This document shows, piece after piece, positions 1 through 8,885 of a DNA stretch of 64,000 bases. Position 1 is the first letter of the stretch, and every line of letters begins with the position of its first letter. The stretch lies in NCBI RefSeq assembly GCF_001421745.1, contig NZ_LMKW01000001.1, positions 1,065,453 through 1,129,452 of the forward strand, read 5' to 3'. A program made the translations under genes and the position numbers. Below the pieces are notes generated by a model. The model saw only the letters and a program-made list of their open reading frames with translations, did not search any database and was not told where the DNA came from. The stretch is from Sphingomonas sp. Leaf230. Lineage in GTDB: Bacteria; Pseudomonadota; Alphaproteobacteria; Sphingomonadales; Sphingomonadaceae.

Positions 1-1
1 C

Positions 2-1201
2 GACGGGCGCCACCGCGACAAGGACGGCACGGTGCAGACCTCGCCGAAGGGCCGGATGCGCTACGCGAACTGGTCGCTATGGGACAATTACCGCACGCAG
101 ATGCCCTTGCTCGCGCTGCTCCAGCCCGAGCGCAGCGCCGATATCGCGCAGTCGCTGGTCGCGCTATACGCAGGCGGCAAGGCGCAGTGGTCGACTGCAC
201 ACGAGCCGTTCCTGACGGTCCGTACCGAGCATGCCGGGATCGCGCTGCTCGACATGCACCGCAAGGGCATCGCGTTCGACGCAGACGCCGCGCTGGCGGG
301 AATGGCCGCGGACAGCGACACGCTCAAGCGCGGCACGCCGGACGAGCAGATCGAGGCGGCGTATGACGATTGGGCGACCGCCGAACTCGCACGCGATCTC
401 GGCCGCACCGATCTCGCGCGGACCTTCGCCGCCAAGGCGCAGAGCTACCGCCCGATGTGGCGATCGGTATTCCAGACGCCGGGCGCGGATGGCGACGTGG
501 TCAAGGCGCGCGGGCTGTATCAGGGCACCTTGTGGCAATATCGCTGGGCGCCGATCTTCGACCTGCCGTGGATGACCGCGACGGTCGGGCGCGAGCGGCT
601 ACTCGGCGAGCTGCGTCATTTCTTCGACGCCGGGTTGTTCAACATGACCAACGAGCCCGACATCCAGGTACCGTGGATGTTCGCCGCGCTGGGTCAGCCG
701 CAAGCCACGGCCAGCCTCGTCCGGACGATCCTGACCAAGCCGATCGCGCATCCCTATACCAACAGCGGCAAGCTGCCGGTGCCGTTCGTCGGCCGCAGCT
801 TCGCGCTGTCGCCGCAGGGGTTTGCCGACGGAATGGACGACGATGCCGGCGGGATGACCGCGTGGTACGTGTTCGCGACACTCGGCCTGTACCCGCTCGT
901 GCCGGGCGAGCCGTGGTATGTCGTGACGACTCCGGCGTTCGCGCGGTCCGATATCGATCTCGGCAGCGGACGCAGATTGACGATCCGCCGCGACGGACCG
1001 GAGGACGGCGTGATCGCACGCGCCAGCCTGAACGGGCGCGCCCTGCCCGACTTCCGCGTCGACCACGCCGCTTTGCTACGCGGTGGCATCTTGGCGATCA
1101 CGACCGTCGCCCCGTCCACGGGAACCGCCAGACGAAATGTCCCGCAACTGCAAGACACAGCCGCTAAGACGCTGACGGATGGAGCACGCCGCCGCCGATG
1201 A
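2..1201 (+). CDS. GH92 family alpha-mannosidase, C-terminal part
   Basis: This is the 3' part of a gene that begins before the window; the frame is open from base 2, upstream of the first ATG at 32. The 400 visible residues match the (alpha/alpha)6-barrel end of GH92 exo-alpha-mannosidases. Visible hallmarks are the NYRTQMPLL stretch near the start, FNMTNEPDIQVPW in the middle, and the DDAGGMTAWYVFATLGLYP region, which is the best conserved GH92 block. The family is normally secreted and calcium dependent and trims alpha-linked mannose; the signal peptide would lie outside the window. The stop overlaps the start of the following sugar transporter gene by 23 bases, so the two probably form one glycan-utilisation operon. 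The exact linkage specificity cannot be read from the sequence. Confidence 0.85.
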   Translation, partial: DGRHRDKDGTVQTSPKGRMRYANWSLWDNYRTQMPLLALLQPERSADIAQSLVALYAGGKAQWSTAHEPFLTVRTEHAGIALLDMHRKGIAFDADAALAGMAADSDTLKRGTPDEQIEAAYDDWATAELARDLGRTDLARTFAAKAQSYRPMWRSVFQTPGADGDVVKARGLYQGTLWQYRWAPIFDLPWMTATVGRERLLGELRHFFDAGLFNMTNEPDIQVPWMFAALGQPQATASLVRTILTKPIAHPYTNSGKLPVPFVGRSFALSPQGFADGMDDDAGGMTAWYVFATLGLYPLVPGEPWYVVTTPAFARSDIDLGSGRRLTIRRDGPEDGVIARASLNGRALPDFRVDHAALLRGGILAITTVAPSTGTARRNVPQLQDTAAKTLTDGARRRR

Positions 1202-2525
1202 CTTAGCGTCCGCATTCGGACATCGGCCGCAGGCCGGTCGGATGCGCATGGTCGGTTACGCCAGCGGCAATTTCGGCAAGAACGTCCTCGCGTCGACGAT
1301 GGACGTGTTCCTGTTGTTCGTCCTGACCGAGCGTTGGGGCGTATCGGCTGGGGTCGCCGGACTGGTCGTGATGATCGGGCTCGTCTGGGACGGCCTCTGC
1401 GATCCCCTGCTCGGGCGCCTGCTCGATCGGTCCACCGACAGGCTCGGCACGTATCGTCGCCTTCTGTTCGTCGGAGCGCCCTTTGTCGGGATTTTCTTTG
1501 CGATCTTCTTCGTCGATCCGGGCTGGCGCGGCGGCGCGATCCTCGCCTGGGCAATCGCGATCGTGTTGCTGTTCCGTACTGCGTACTCGGTCTGCGACGT
1601 AGCGCACAACGCGCTGATGATGCGGATGACCAAGACCCCGGGCGCGGCGACGACCTTGTCCGGCCTGCGGTACATGTTCAGCTGCCTTGGTGCCCTGGCG
1701 GTCGCGCATTTCGCACAGGCGTTCGTCGATCCGACGAATGACGGAGGCTATGAGCTGCTCGCCGTGTCCAGTTTTGCCGCCTTGGCATATGTCGGCACGC
1801 TGTGGCTGTCCTCGGCATCGGTACCGGTGGCGAGCATACCGCAATCCGAGCCAAAGCACGGCGGATCGCTTGCGTGGATCATCGGCAATCGGCCGCTCCT
1901 GATGTTGCTCGCGCTCGGGTTCGCACAGGCCCTGACCTTGCCGTTCTTCGCGCGATCGTTCGCCTATATCGGGAAGGGCGTGATCCATGACGCGGCGTGG
2001 ACGGGCCGCGCGCTGACGACGCTTGCGGTGTCGCAACTCGTGGCGCTGCCGGCGTGGATGGCGATTGCCCGTCGTGTCCGGCAGCGAGAGGTTCTGGCCG
2101 CAGCGCTGACCATCATCGCCATCGGTCTTCTCGTATTCGCAACGGGCAAATTCGGGACGATAGCGGGCATCGCGTTGTTCGGGATCGGCAACGCAGGATT
2201 GCAGATGATGATCTGGGTACTGCTCGCCGGATCGATCGACCACGGCGAGCACCGGACGGGTATCCGGCTTGAGGGGCTACCGGTAGCGCTGTTGCTTCTC
2301 ACCTTGAAGCTTGGCGGCGGCATCAGCGGAGCACTGCTCGGGCGCGGCCTGTCGATCATCGGGTGGGACGCATCGGCGCCCTTCGGCCCGGTCGAGCAGC
2401 GCAATTTGCTGACGATGGCCTGGATGGTGCCACTGGTCGGCGCACTCATCTGCCTCGCTGCACTGGCCTCACTAAAATTCCGACCGTCGACAGGACGCGC
2501 GATGGTGGCGGCCCGAAACGGGTGA
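1179..2525 (+). CDS. MFS sugar:cation symporter, GPH (MelB-like) family
   Basis: This 448-residue membrane protein has about twelve hydrophobic segments. The N-terminal VGYASGNFGKN segment and the DGLCDPLLGRLLDRS loop resemble the MelB/GPH family of sodium- or proton-coupled glycoside symporters. It probably imports an oligosaccharide or mannoside released by the upstream GH92 enzyme, with which it overlaps by 23 bases. The ATG at 1179 gives the longest frame; an in-frame ATG at 1242 lies just before the first conserved block and could be the real start. The substrate is inferred from the neighbour only. Confidence 0.8.
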   Translation: MEHAAADDLASAFGHRPQAGRMRMVGYASGNFGKNVLASTMDVFLLFVLTERWGVSAGVAGLVVMIGLVWDGLCDPLLGRLLDRSTDRLGTYRRLLFVGAPFVGIFFAIFFVDPGWRGGAILAWAIAIVLLFRTAYSVCDVAHNALMMRMTKTPGAATTLSGLRYMFSCLGALAVAHFAQAFVDPTNDGGYELLAVSSFAALAYVGTLWLSSASVPVASIPQSEPKHGGSLAWIIGNRPLLMLLALGFAQALTLPFFARSFAYIGKGVIHDAAWTGRALTTLAVSQLVALPAWMAIARRVRQREVLAAALTIIAIGLLVFATGKFGTIAGIALFGIGNAGLQMMIWVLLAGSIDHGEHRTGIRLEGLPVALLLLTLKLGGGISGALLGRGLSIIGWDASAPFGPVEQRNLLTMAWMVPLVGALICLAALASLKFRPSTGRAMVAARNG

Positions 2526-2654
2526 AGCAACGTCGGACGCGGCATCCCCCATTGGCATGTGCCCGCATCCGACTTCAGGAATCTTGGCCACCGGGTTCAA
2601 GACCTGCGGCCAGCGTCCATATGCATCATGCGGTCAGGGCACGGGAGAGCGGGA

Positions 2655-3158
2655 TTGGATAGAATCGGGTTTGGCGGCGGCTGCCATTGGTGCACCGAGG
2701 GTGTCTTTCAGGCGCTGCGCGGCGTCGACCACGTCGATCAGGGCTTCATTCGGTCGGAGGCGCCTTCGGACGTGTGGGCCGAAGCCGTGATCGTCAGCTT
2801 CGACCCCGCAATCATCAGCCTGTCGACGCTGGCGGAGGTTCACCTGAGAACGCATTCGGCGAACGGCATCTACTCGCCCGGCGGGCGGTATCGGAGCGCG
2901 ATCTATGTCTTCGCCGCGGATCAACACGATGACGTTGCCCGCGTGATCGCTCGGTTTGTCGAGGAAACTGGCGAGACGGCGCGTACAGCGGTTCTTCCCT
3001 TCGTCGACTTCAAACCCTCGGACGCGCGGTACCAGAACTACTACCGGACTGACCCGGACAGGCCGTTTTGTCGTCGCTACATCGATCCAAAGCTGGACTA
3101 CATCCGTCGCCATTTTGCCGAAATTGCCTTACCGGAAGGCCCGGCTCGGGAGCTTTGA
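2655..3158 (+). CDS. msrA: Peptide-methionine (S)-S-oxide reductase
   Basis: The product repairs methionine-S-sulfoxide in proteins. The N-terminus reads MDRIGFGGGCHWCTEGVFQ, where the Cys of GGGCHWC (residue 10) matches the catalytic cysteine of the GCFWC/GCHWC family motif. The total of 167 residues is normal for bacterial MsrA. The open frame runs further upstream (to 2559), but the family start falls at a TTG codon at 2655, preceded by GGGAGAG six bases away; no ATG gives a family-like N-terminus. The final part (FCRRYIDPKL) matches the conserved C-terminal region. It is convergent with the TetR gene downstream. Confidence 0.88.
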   Translation: MDRIGFGGGCHWCTEGVFQALRGVDHVDQGFIRSEAPSDVWAEAVIVSFDPAIISLSTLAEVHLRTHSANGIYSPGGRYRSAIYVFAADQHDDVARVIARFVEETGETARTAVLPFVDFKPSDARYQNYYRTDPDRPFCRRYIDPKLDYIRRHFAEIALPEGPAREL

Positions 3159-3199
3159 CCGACGCATTCGGTCGAACACCGCATGTCCGGCCCCTGCTA

Positions 3200-3778
3200 C
3201 TAAGCCGGCAAAAGCCCGGCCGCGCGGTAGCTGTCGATCATCGTATCGAAGAGGGCAATATCCGCACGACCGCGTGCGAACAGTTGGGCGCCCGCAACCG
3301 CCGCATAGATCGCCCTAGCTCGGCTTTCGCTTTCGTCGGGACCCAGGATTTCGGCGTCGACGAGGAGCGTGCTGAGCCACGCTACGTTGACGTCTGCAAA
3401 GTTCTGCACCTCGATTTTGACCGGGTCGGGGAGATCGTCGTATTCGGCGGCCATGAAGCTCGACAGGCAGATGCGATTGTCGTTCGCGAGCGACTTGCGA
3501 AAGATCTCGGGGTAGCGACATAGGGCGATGCGCGGATCGTGCGCCTCGTCCGATATAGCCGCCAGTTGCGTGACGGTATCTTCCCAATAGCGTCGCGCGA
3601 CCGCCGCGCCCAGCTCGGCCTTCGTCGCGAAATGATGATAGATGCTGGGTGCCTTGATCCCGACCTCGGCAGCGATGTCGCGAAAGTTGAGGCCGTTATA
3701 GCCGCGGGCCATCGCGCTTCGCTTCGCGGCGGCGAGCACGGCTTCCCTGGAATTCGAACTCGCCATAGACATTTCCAT
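3200..3778 (-). CDS. TetR/AcrR family transcriptional regulator
   Basis: A helix-turn-helix of the TetR type is visible at the N-terminus (GYNGLNFRDIAAEVGIKAPSIYHHF, shown here in part as residues 25-48), followed by a variable ligand-binding domain. The protein is about 190 residues, a typical length. Three ATG codons (3778, 3772, 3766) are possible starts; the conserved part begins after all of them. The gene is divergent from a glutathione S-transferase gene, and two matching imperfect palindromes lie between them, so it most likely represses itself and the transferase in response to an electrophile or xenobiotic. The ligand is unknown. Confidence 0.85.
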   Translation of the reverse strand: MEMSMASSNSREAVLAAAKRSAMARGYNGLNFRDIAAEVGIKAPSIYHHFATKAELGAAVARRYWEDTVTQLAAISDEAHDPRIALCRYPEIFRKSLANDNRICLSSFMAAEYDDLPDPVKIEVQNFADVNVAWLSTLLVDAEILGPDESESRARAIYAAVAGAQLFARGRADIALFDTMIDSYRAAGLLPA

Positions 3779-3783
3779 CCCGC

Positions 3784-3859
3784 CAACCGACCAACTGGTA
3801 GATAGACGTTGACGTGCACCACGCAAGCACGCAGTTAGCCACTACCGATCACTTGGTAG
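3784..3859. promoter_or_regulatory. Paired TetR operator candidates
   Basis: Two copies of the pattern C(A/T)ACC-N8-GGTAG lie in the divergent intergenic region, at 3784-3801 and 3842-3859. The second is a clean inverted repeat (CTACC/GGTAG); the first has one mismatch. Their left ends are 58 bases apart. One sits next to the TetR start and the other overlaps the ribosome-binding region of the transferase gene, as expected for an autoregulated divergent promoter. Assignment to this TetR protein is inference from position. Confidence 0.6.
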
Positions 3860-3868
3860 GGATACGTC

Positions 3869-4588
3869 ATGACGGTTCAAACGTCGCCATCGACCACAAA
3901 GCTTCGCCTGTTCACCTCTCCGTCCGCCTTCCCGAACCCGCAGCGCCTGCGCATCTTCCTGCACGAAAAAGGCATTGCCGACCGCTTCGACGAAACGGTC
4001 TACGACATGTCGCCGGTCGGCGAGCAGCGGCAGTGGAAGCACCTGAAGATGAATCCCTGGGGCGAGACGCCGACGCTCGAACTGGCGGATGGCAGCTTCA
4101 TCTCAGAGACGGCCGCAGTCGTTCGCTATCTCGACCAAACATATCCGGGCCGGCGGATCATGGGCGAGACACCGGAGCAGCAGGGTCTCGACACGATGTG
4201 GGACAACCGCATCTGGGTGCACATCCTCTACCGCATCACGACCGCGTTCCACGTCCTCCATCAGGGTCTTGGCCCCAAGCTCGAGCTGACCGCGAACGCC
4301 GCGTGGGGCGAGCATTGCCGCAAGGAGGCGCTGGCGCATACCGCGCTGGTCGACCGGCATCTGTCGGACGGTCGCGCGTGGATGCTGGGCGGTGACGAGC
4401 CGACCTTCTCGGACATCACGATGGCGACCGCGATCGCGTTCTCGAAGTTCGCGGTGAACGCGATGCCGCTCGACGAGCGCTTTGAGCAGATCGACGCGTT
4501 CTGGCGGCGCTGGCAGGGACGACCAACGTTCCTCGCTGCCTATGCGGACCAGAGCAGCGGCGTGCCGGAACTCGACAATCGGCCGTAA
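3869..4588 (+). CDS. Glutathione S-transferase
   Basis: The product is a 239-residue cytosolic GST. The thioredoxin-fold N-terminal domain (LRLFTSPSAFPNPQRLRIFLHEKG) is followed by the glutathione-contacting segment NPWGETPTLELADGSFISETAA, and then an all-helical C-terminal domain with SDITMATAI. A GGTAGGGA ribosome site sits 6 bases before the ATG. It probably conjugates or isomerises an electrophilic substrate and is likely controlled by the divergent TetR protein. The GST class is not certain. Confidence 0.85.
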   Translation: MTVQTSPSTTKLRLFTSPSAFPNPQRLRIFLHEKGIADRFDETVYDMSPVGEQRQWKHLKMNPWGETPTLELADGSFISETAAVVRYLDQTYPGRRIMGETPEQQGLDTMWDNRIWVHILYRITTAFHVLHQGLGPKLELTANAAWGEHCRKEALAHTALVDRHLSDGRAWMLGGDEPTFSDITMATAIAFSKFAVNAMPLDERFEQIDAFWRRWQGRPTFLAAYADQSSGVPELDNRP

Positions 4589-4600
4589 CTGATCCTCTTC

Positions 4601-4641
4601 GTCGTTCCGCACGTGCCGACGACCGGTCCGTGCGGAACGAC
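4601..4641. terminator. Bidirectional hairpin between convergent genes
   Basis: A perfect 12-base inverted repeat (GTCGTTCCGCAC at 4601-4612 and its complement at 4630-4641) sits between the end of the GST gene and the end of the convergent ankyrin fragment. There is no clear T-run on either side, so it may stop transcription weakly or protect 3' ends. Confidence 0.5.
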
Positions 4642-4649
4642 ATCGACAC

Positions 4650-4997
4650 TCAGTGCTTTACGCGTGCCGCCATCGGAGCGTTGCCCTGATCGGCGGCGAC
4701 CGAGTTGGCCGAGCGACCCGCGGCATCTTGGATCGAACGATTGGCACCCGCAGCGAGCAGCATGTCGACCTGCCGCGTGCGGTTGAAGAGCGATGCCATC
4801 ATCAGCGCGGTCTGGCCGGCGTTGTTGCGCGCGTTCACGTCGCATCCGGCCTTCAACAGGCGTGCGGCGATTGAGTCCTCGCCCTTGAAGGCGACGCCCA
4901 TCTGCGCGGTGTTGCTCTGATCGCGATCGGGACGACACGCGTTCGCACCCTTCGCGATCAGCAAGTCGACGGTCGCTGCCTGACCGTTATAGGAAGA
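4650..4997 (-). pseudogene. Ankyrin-repeat protein, 5'-truncated fragment
   Basis: The minus-strand frame encodes about three ankyrin repeats (DLLIAKGANACRPD, ARLLKAGCDVNARNNAGQTALMMAS, DMLLAAGANRSIQDAAG). It opens in the middle of a repeat (YNGQAATVDLLIAKG) directly after a TAA at 4998-5000, with no ATG, no signal peptide and no earlier repeats. Only a TTG at 4964 could serve as a start. The point where ankyrin homology ends coincides with a drop in GC content, which suggests the 5' half was removed by an insertion or deletion. Ankyrin proteins of this type are usually exported in sphingomonads. Confidence 0.6.
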
Positions 4998-5465
4998 TTA
5001 GTCAATGATACCATCGTCATGGCGACCATTTGGTACCAAACTTTCAAAGATGCTAGCAGCCCCCAGCTCCGGACGTGCAGTCACAGTTTCGGGCCTACCA
5101 AAACCCGAACACCCCTTCATCTCGGTTTCACACGCCGACAAATAGTCTTTGAAAGATAATAGGTGAGACTTAACTGCCGCTGCCAGCGCCTTCGGTATTC
5201 GACTGCTTTCTACGAACAAGGCCTATGGAAGGGGGCAAGGATCTACTTGAATCGCCCAACAGTCCGTTGTCATCCCGCCCTCATGCCTATCTGGTGCGAG
5301 CACGGCGGTGAGACGAGCATCCCCGTACCACGGTGAGACAGTTCCGCCCAAGCTGAGTATCTAAGCTGTTCGAAAGACGGAATGTATTCGCTAAGCGGCG
5401 CTCGAGCTTCGTGACGGGCAGCCTTGCCGCCCTCGTGAAGCCCGTGGCTGAAACGGGGACGAACG
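4998..5465. other. AT-richer intergenic segment before the Pel-type operon
   Basis: This stretch of about 470 bases is clearly lower in GC than its neighbours. No gene, RNA or known element is recognised. A 12-base perfect palindrome (TTTGGTACCAAA) lies at 5029-5040, and the promoter of the operon beginning at 5466 must lie somewhere here. A short minus-strand frame at 4998-5219 shows no family resemblance and atypical codon use. Confidence 0.4.
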
Positions 5466-8400
5466 ATGACGAACGCAACACCGGTGATGCTAGATGGCAT
5501 GCTAAATGACTGGACCACCGCTGATCGCATCGATCGTGGTCTGGGCACCGGCTATGCGATCTATGCCCGTAGCGACGGTGCCGATTTTGCCTTCGCGATG
5601 ACCGCCCCAACCATGATCGGCGCGAATACCACCGCTTGGCTTAACACCGATCGTAACGCCAAGACCGGATACCAGGTGTTCGGCTTTGCCGGCGGTGCCG
5701 AGTATAACGTCAACTTCGCCGCCGACGGTACGGTGTCGCTGTACAGCGGTGCGGCCGGGCAGACCCTCGTAGCTAGCGGTTTGCAGGCGGCGTGGTCCGC
5801 CGATCGCACCACCGTCGAGTTCAAGGTGCCCAAGGCGGCGATCGGCAATCCGCAGGCGATCGACACGATCTACGACGTCAACGACACCGCGTTTCTGCCG
5901 GGCAATTATTCGAACCCCGCGTTCACCGTCTTCAACGACACCGGCATCGTCGCCGACGCGTCGCGCCGGATCGCGATCGTCTGGTCAGATTCGACCGCCA
6001 ACGCCTATTTCAGCAAGACCGCCTATTCGCAGTTGTTCATGGCCGCGCAGTCCCAGGCGATGCAGGCTGGCGTGCCGTTCGATATCCTGAACGAGGGCGA
6101 CCTCACCAGCCTGGCGACGCTCGCCAAGTACGACACGATCGTCTTCCCGTCGTTCCGCAACGTCGAGGCGGGCAAGGCGGACCTGATCGCGCAGACGCTG
6201 GAGCAGGCGACCAAGCAGTTCGGCATCGGCCTGGTCGCAGCGGGCGAGTTCATGACCAACGGCGCCGACAATACCGCGCTCGCTGGCGACTCATATTCGC
6301 GGATGAAGCTGTTGTTCGACGCGACGCGCGTGACCGGTGGATTCCCCGCCGACGTGACGGTGAAGGCGAGCGATGCGTCGCACCTCGTGCTCGACGGCTA
6401 CACGGACGGCCAAGTCATCCGCCAATATACCGGTGTCGGCTGGAACGCGTTCACCAGCGTCAGCGGGACCGGGACGACGATCGCGACCGAGACGGTCAAC
6501 GGCCAGACCTATTCGGCAGCGATCGCGACGCAGACGGGGGGCCGCAACGTGCTGTTCTCCAGTGAAGCGGTGATGGCCGACGACAATCTGCTGCAGAAGG
6601 CGATCGACTATTCGGTGCATGGCGACGGCCTGTCGGTCGGGTTGCAGATGACCCGTCAGGCCGGGCTGTTCGCGTCGCGCGTCGACATGGACCAGAGCAA
6701 GCAGATCGAGGAAGTCAATCCGGCCGGCACCGCGCCTGGAATCTACGACAAGCTGCTGCCGATCCTGACCGAGTGGAAGACGAACTATAATTTCGTCGGC
6801 AGCTATTACGTCAACATCGGCAACGATCCGGCCAATGGCGAGGCGACCGACTGGGCTGTGTCGCTGCCGGTATACAAGGCGCTGCTCGATGCGGGCAACG
6901 AGATCGGCACGCACAGCTATACGCATCCGATGGACACCAACCTGCTCACCGACGCGCAGATCGCGTTCGAGTTCGGCCAGTCGCGGACCGAGCTTGAAAA
7001 GCAGCTGAGCGCGTATCTCGGCAAGACCGTGACGGTCGGTGGTGCCGCGGTACCGGGTGCGCCCGAGCAGATCGCGACGAGCCAGGAAATCCTGAAATAC
7101 GTGACGTATCTCAGCGGCGGCTATTCGGGCGTCGGTGCCGGCTATCCCAACGCAATCGGCTATATGACGCCGCAGAACGCCACCGATGACAAGGTCTATC
7201 TGGCGCCCAACACATCCTTCGACTTCTCGCTGATCGAGTTCCAGAAGAAGACCGTCGCCGAGGCCAGCGCGACATGGGCGAAGGAATTCGGCGCGCTGAC
7301 CGCCAATGCCGATACCCCCGTCATCGTTTGGCCTTGGCATGACTACGGCCCGACGATGTGGGCCAGCGACGGCGCGACCAGCCTCTACACCAAGCAGATG
7401 TTCACGACGTTCATCGCGCAGGCAGCTGCGGCTGGCGTCGAGTTCGTGACGCTCGCCGATCTCGCAGGGCGCATCAGCGTGTTCCAGAATGCAACGATCA
7501 CTTCGACCGTCGTCGGCAACACGATCACCGCGACGGTCGGCGCGACCACGGGCACCTTCTCGCTCGACGTCGATGGCCAGAGCAGCGGTCAGGTGATCAA
7601 GAACGTCGCCAACTGGTACGCCTACGACGCGGACACGGTGTTCCTGCCGAAGGCGGGCGGCACCTATGTGATCACGATGGGCGCGGTCGCGGACGACGTG
7701 ACGCACATCACCGCGCTGCCGATGCGTGCGACGCTGACGACGCTGAGCGGCGACGGCCGCGACCTTGCGTTCACGGTCGAGGGCGAAGGCAAGGTCACCG
7801 TCGACCTGAAGGCGCCGGGGACCGATTGGACGACGGTGAGCGGCGGCACGATCGCGAGCCAGATCGGCGAGATCCTGACGATCGATCTTGGCGCGATCGG
7901 CGTGCACGACGTCAAGATCGGCCATCAGGCGAACGTCGATCCGGTGCTGACCTCGTTCGGCGGCGGCACGACGGGATCGCTGTCGATTGCCGAGAACGGC
8001 ACGGCGCTGACCACCATCACCGCGACCGACGCGAACATGGTCTGGGGCGATTCGATCAAATATTCGATCGGTACGGGCGGCGACGGCGCCAATTTCTCGA
8101 TCGACGCGACGACCGGCGTGCTGAAGTTCGTCACGGCACCCGATTACGAAGCACCGACCGACGCCAACCGCGACAATATCTACGGCGTAACCGTGGTAGC
8201 GACCGATGCGCGGGGCGCGATCGACACGCAGACGCTGACGATCGGCGTGACCGATGTTGTCGGGATCACCAAGACCGGTACGATGTTCGCCGACATGATC
8301 AACGGCACGAGCGAGCAGGACGTGCTCGATGGCGGATGGGGCAACGACGTGCTGAACGGGCTTGGCGGCAACGATCGTCTGACCGGTGGTCTCGGCAACG

Positions 8401-8861
8401 ATACGCTCAACGGCGGCGCGGGCAACGATACGTTGATCGGTGGCGACGGTCGCGACATCCTCAACGGTGGCGACGGCAACGACATCCTGATCGGTGGCGA
8501 CGACATGGACACGATGACCGGCGGCGCAGGCGCGGACGTCTTCCGCTTCGAAGTGAAGGGCGACAGCCTGACGTCGTCGTCGCGCGACGTCATCACCGAC
8601 TTCACCGTCGGGCACGACAAGATCGACCTGTCGATGATTGACGCCAACACGTCGCTGTTCGCGCGTGGCGATCAGGCGTTCAGCTTCATCGGTACGACCG
8701 GCAAGTTCACCGCACCGGGGCAGCTCCGCTACAGCTACCAGATGATCGGCGGGAAGGAATTCACCGTCGTCGAGGGCAATACCGACAGCGGTTCGGCCGC
8801 CGACTTCTCGATCGCGCTGACCGGGCATCACGTGCTGACTGCGAACGATTTCTTCATGTAG
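5466..8861 (+). CDS. Secreted RTX protein with PelA-like polysaccharide deacetylase
   Basis: The 1131-residue protein begins without a Sec signal peptide. Residues 1 to about 150 look like a DOMON/CBM9-like beta sandwich; about 165 to 300 are a Rossmann or flavodoxin-like domain, as in PelA. Residues 395 to 690 form a CE4-type deacetylase with a metal motif at VDMDQ (D407, D409), GTHSYTHP (H483, H487) and WPWHDYG (H625, D626). A cadherin-like domain follows at about 820 to 940, then GGxGxD calcium-binding RTX nonapeptides at about 945 to 1030, and a serralysin-like C-terminal secretion region. In the Pel pathway PelA removes acetyl groups from the GalNAc-rich polymer. This version is probably exported by the type I system encoded at 18371-23089. 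It is the first gene of the operon, 24 bases before pelG. The in-frame domain order is seen; the substrate and export route are inferred. Confidence 0.85.
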   Translation: MTNATPVMLDGMLNDWTTADRIDRGLGTGYAIYARSDGADFAFAMTAPTMIGANTTAWLNTDRNAKTGYQVFGFAGGAEYNVNFAADGTVSLYSGAAGQTLVASGLQAAWSADRTTVEFKVPKAAIGNPQAIDTIYDVNDTAFLPGNYSNPAFTVFNDTGIVADASRRIAIVWSDSTANAYFSKTAYSQLFMAAQSQAMQAGVPFDILNEGDLTSLATLAKYDTIVFPSFRNVEAGKADLIAQTLEQATKQFGIGLVAAGEFMTNGADNTALAGDSYSRMKLLFDATRVTGGFPADVTVKASDASHLVLDGYTDGQVIRQYTGVGWNAFTSVSGTGTTIATETVNGQTYSAAIATQTGGRNVLFSSEAVMADDNLLQKAIDYSVHGDGLSVGLQMTRQAGLFASRVDMDQSKQIEEVNPAGTAPGIYDKLLPILTEWKTNYNFVGSYYVNIGNDPANGEATDWAVSLPVYKALLDAGNEIGTHSYTHPMDTNLLTDAQIAFEFGQSRTELEKQLSAYLGKTVTVGGAAVPGAPEQIATSQEILKYVTYLSGGYSGVGAGYPNAIGYMTPQNATDDKVYLAPNTSFDFSLIEFQKKTVAEASATWAKEFGALTANADTPVIVWPWHDYGPTMWASDGATSLYTKQMFTTFIAQAAAAGVEFVTLADLAGRISVFQNATITSTVVGNTITATVGATTGTFSLDVDGQSSGQVIKNVANWYAYDADTVFLPKAGGTYVITMGAVADDVTHITALPMRATLTTLSGDGRDLAFTVEGEGKVTVDLKAPGTDWTTVSGGTIASQIGEILTIDLGAIGVHDVKIGHQANVDPVLTSFGGGTTGSLSIAENGTALTTITATDANMVWGDSIKYSIGTGGDGANFSIDATTGVLKFVTAPDYEAPTDANRDNIYGVTVVATDARGAIDTQTLTIGVTDVVGITKTGTMFADMINGTSEQDVLDGGWGNDVLNGLGGNDRLTGGLGNDTLNGGAGNDTLIGGDGRDILNGGDGNDILIGGDDMDTMTGGAGADVFRFEVKGDSLTSSSRDVITDFTVGHDKIDLSMIDANTSLFARGDQAFSFIGTTGKFTAPGQLRYSYQMIGGKEFTVVEGNTDSGSAADFSIALTGHHVLTANDFFM

Positions 8862-8885
8862 TCCGCGGCATAGGCCGGCAGTGTT

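Noticed and set aside
5029..5040. Perfect 12-base palindrome TTTGGTACCAAA
   Set aside because: Palindromes of this length are expected several times by chance in 64 kb, and it is more than 400 bases from the next start.
4998..5219. A 73-codon minus-strand frame next to the ankyrin fragment
   Set aside because: It shares the frame of the ankyrin remnant but is separated by TAA and shows no ankyrin features, no ribosome site and no coding bias.
8300..8545. Short tandem repeats that might suggest a CRISPR or minisatellite
   Set aside because: They are in frame and encode GGxGxD calcium-binding nonapeptides; unit length is 27 bases with no unique spacers.
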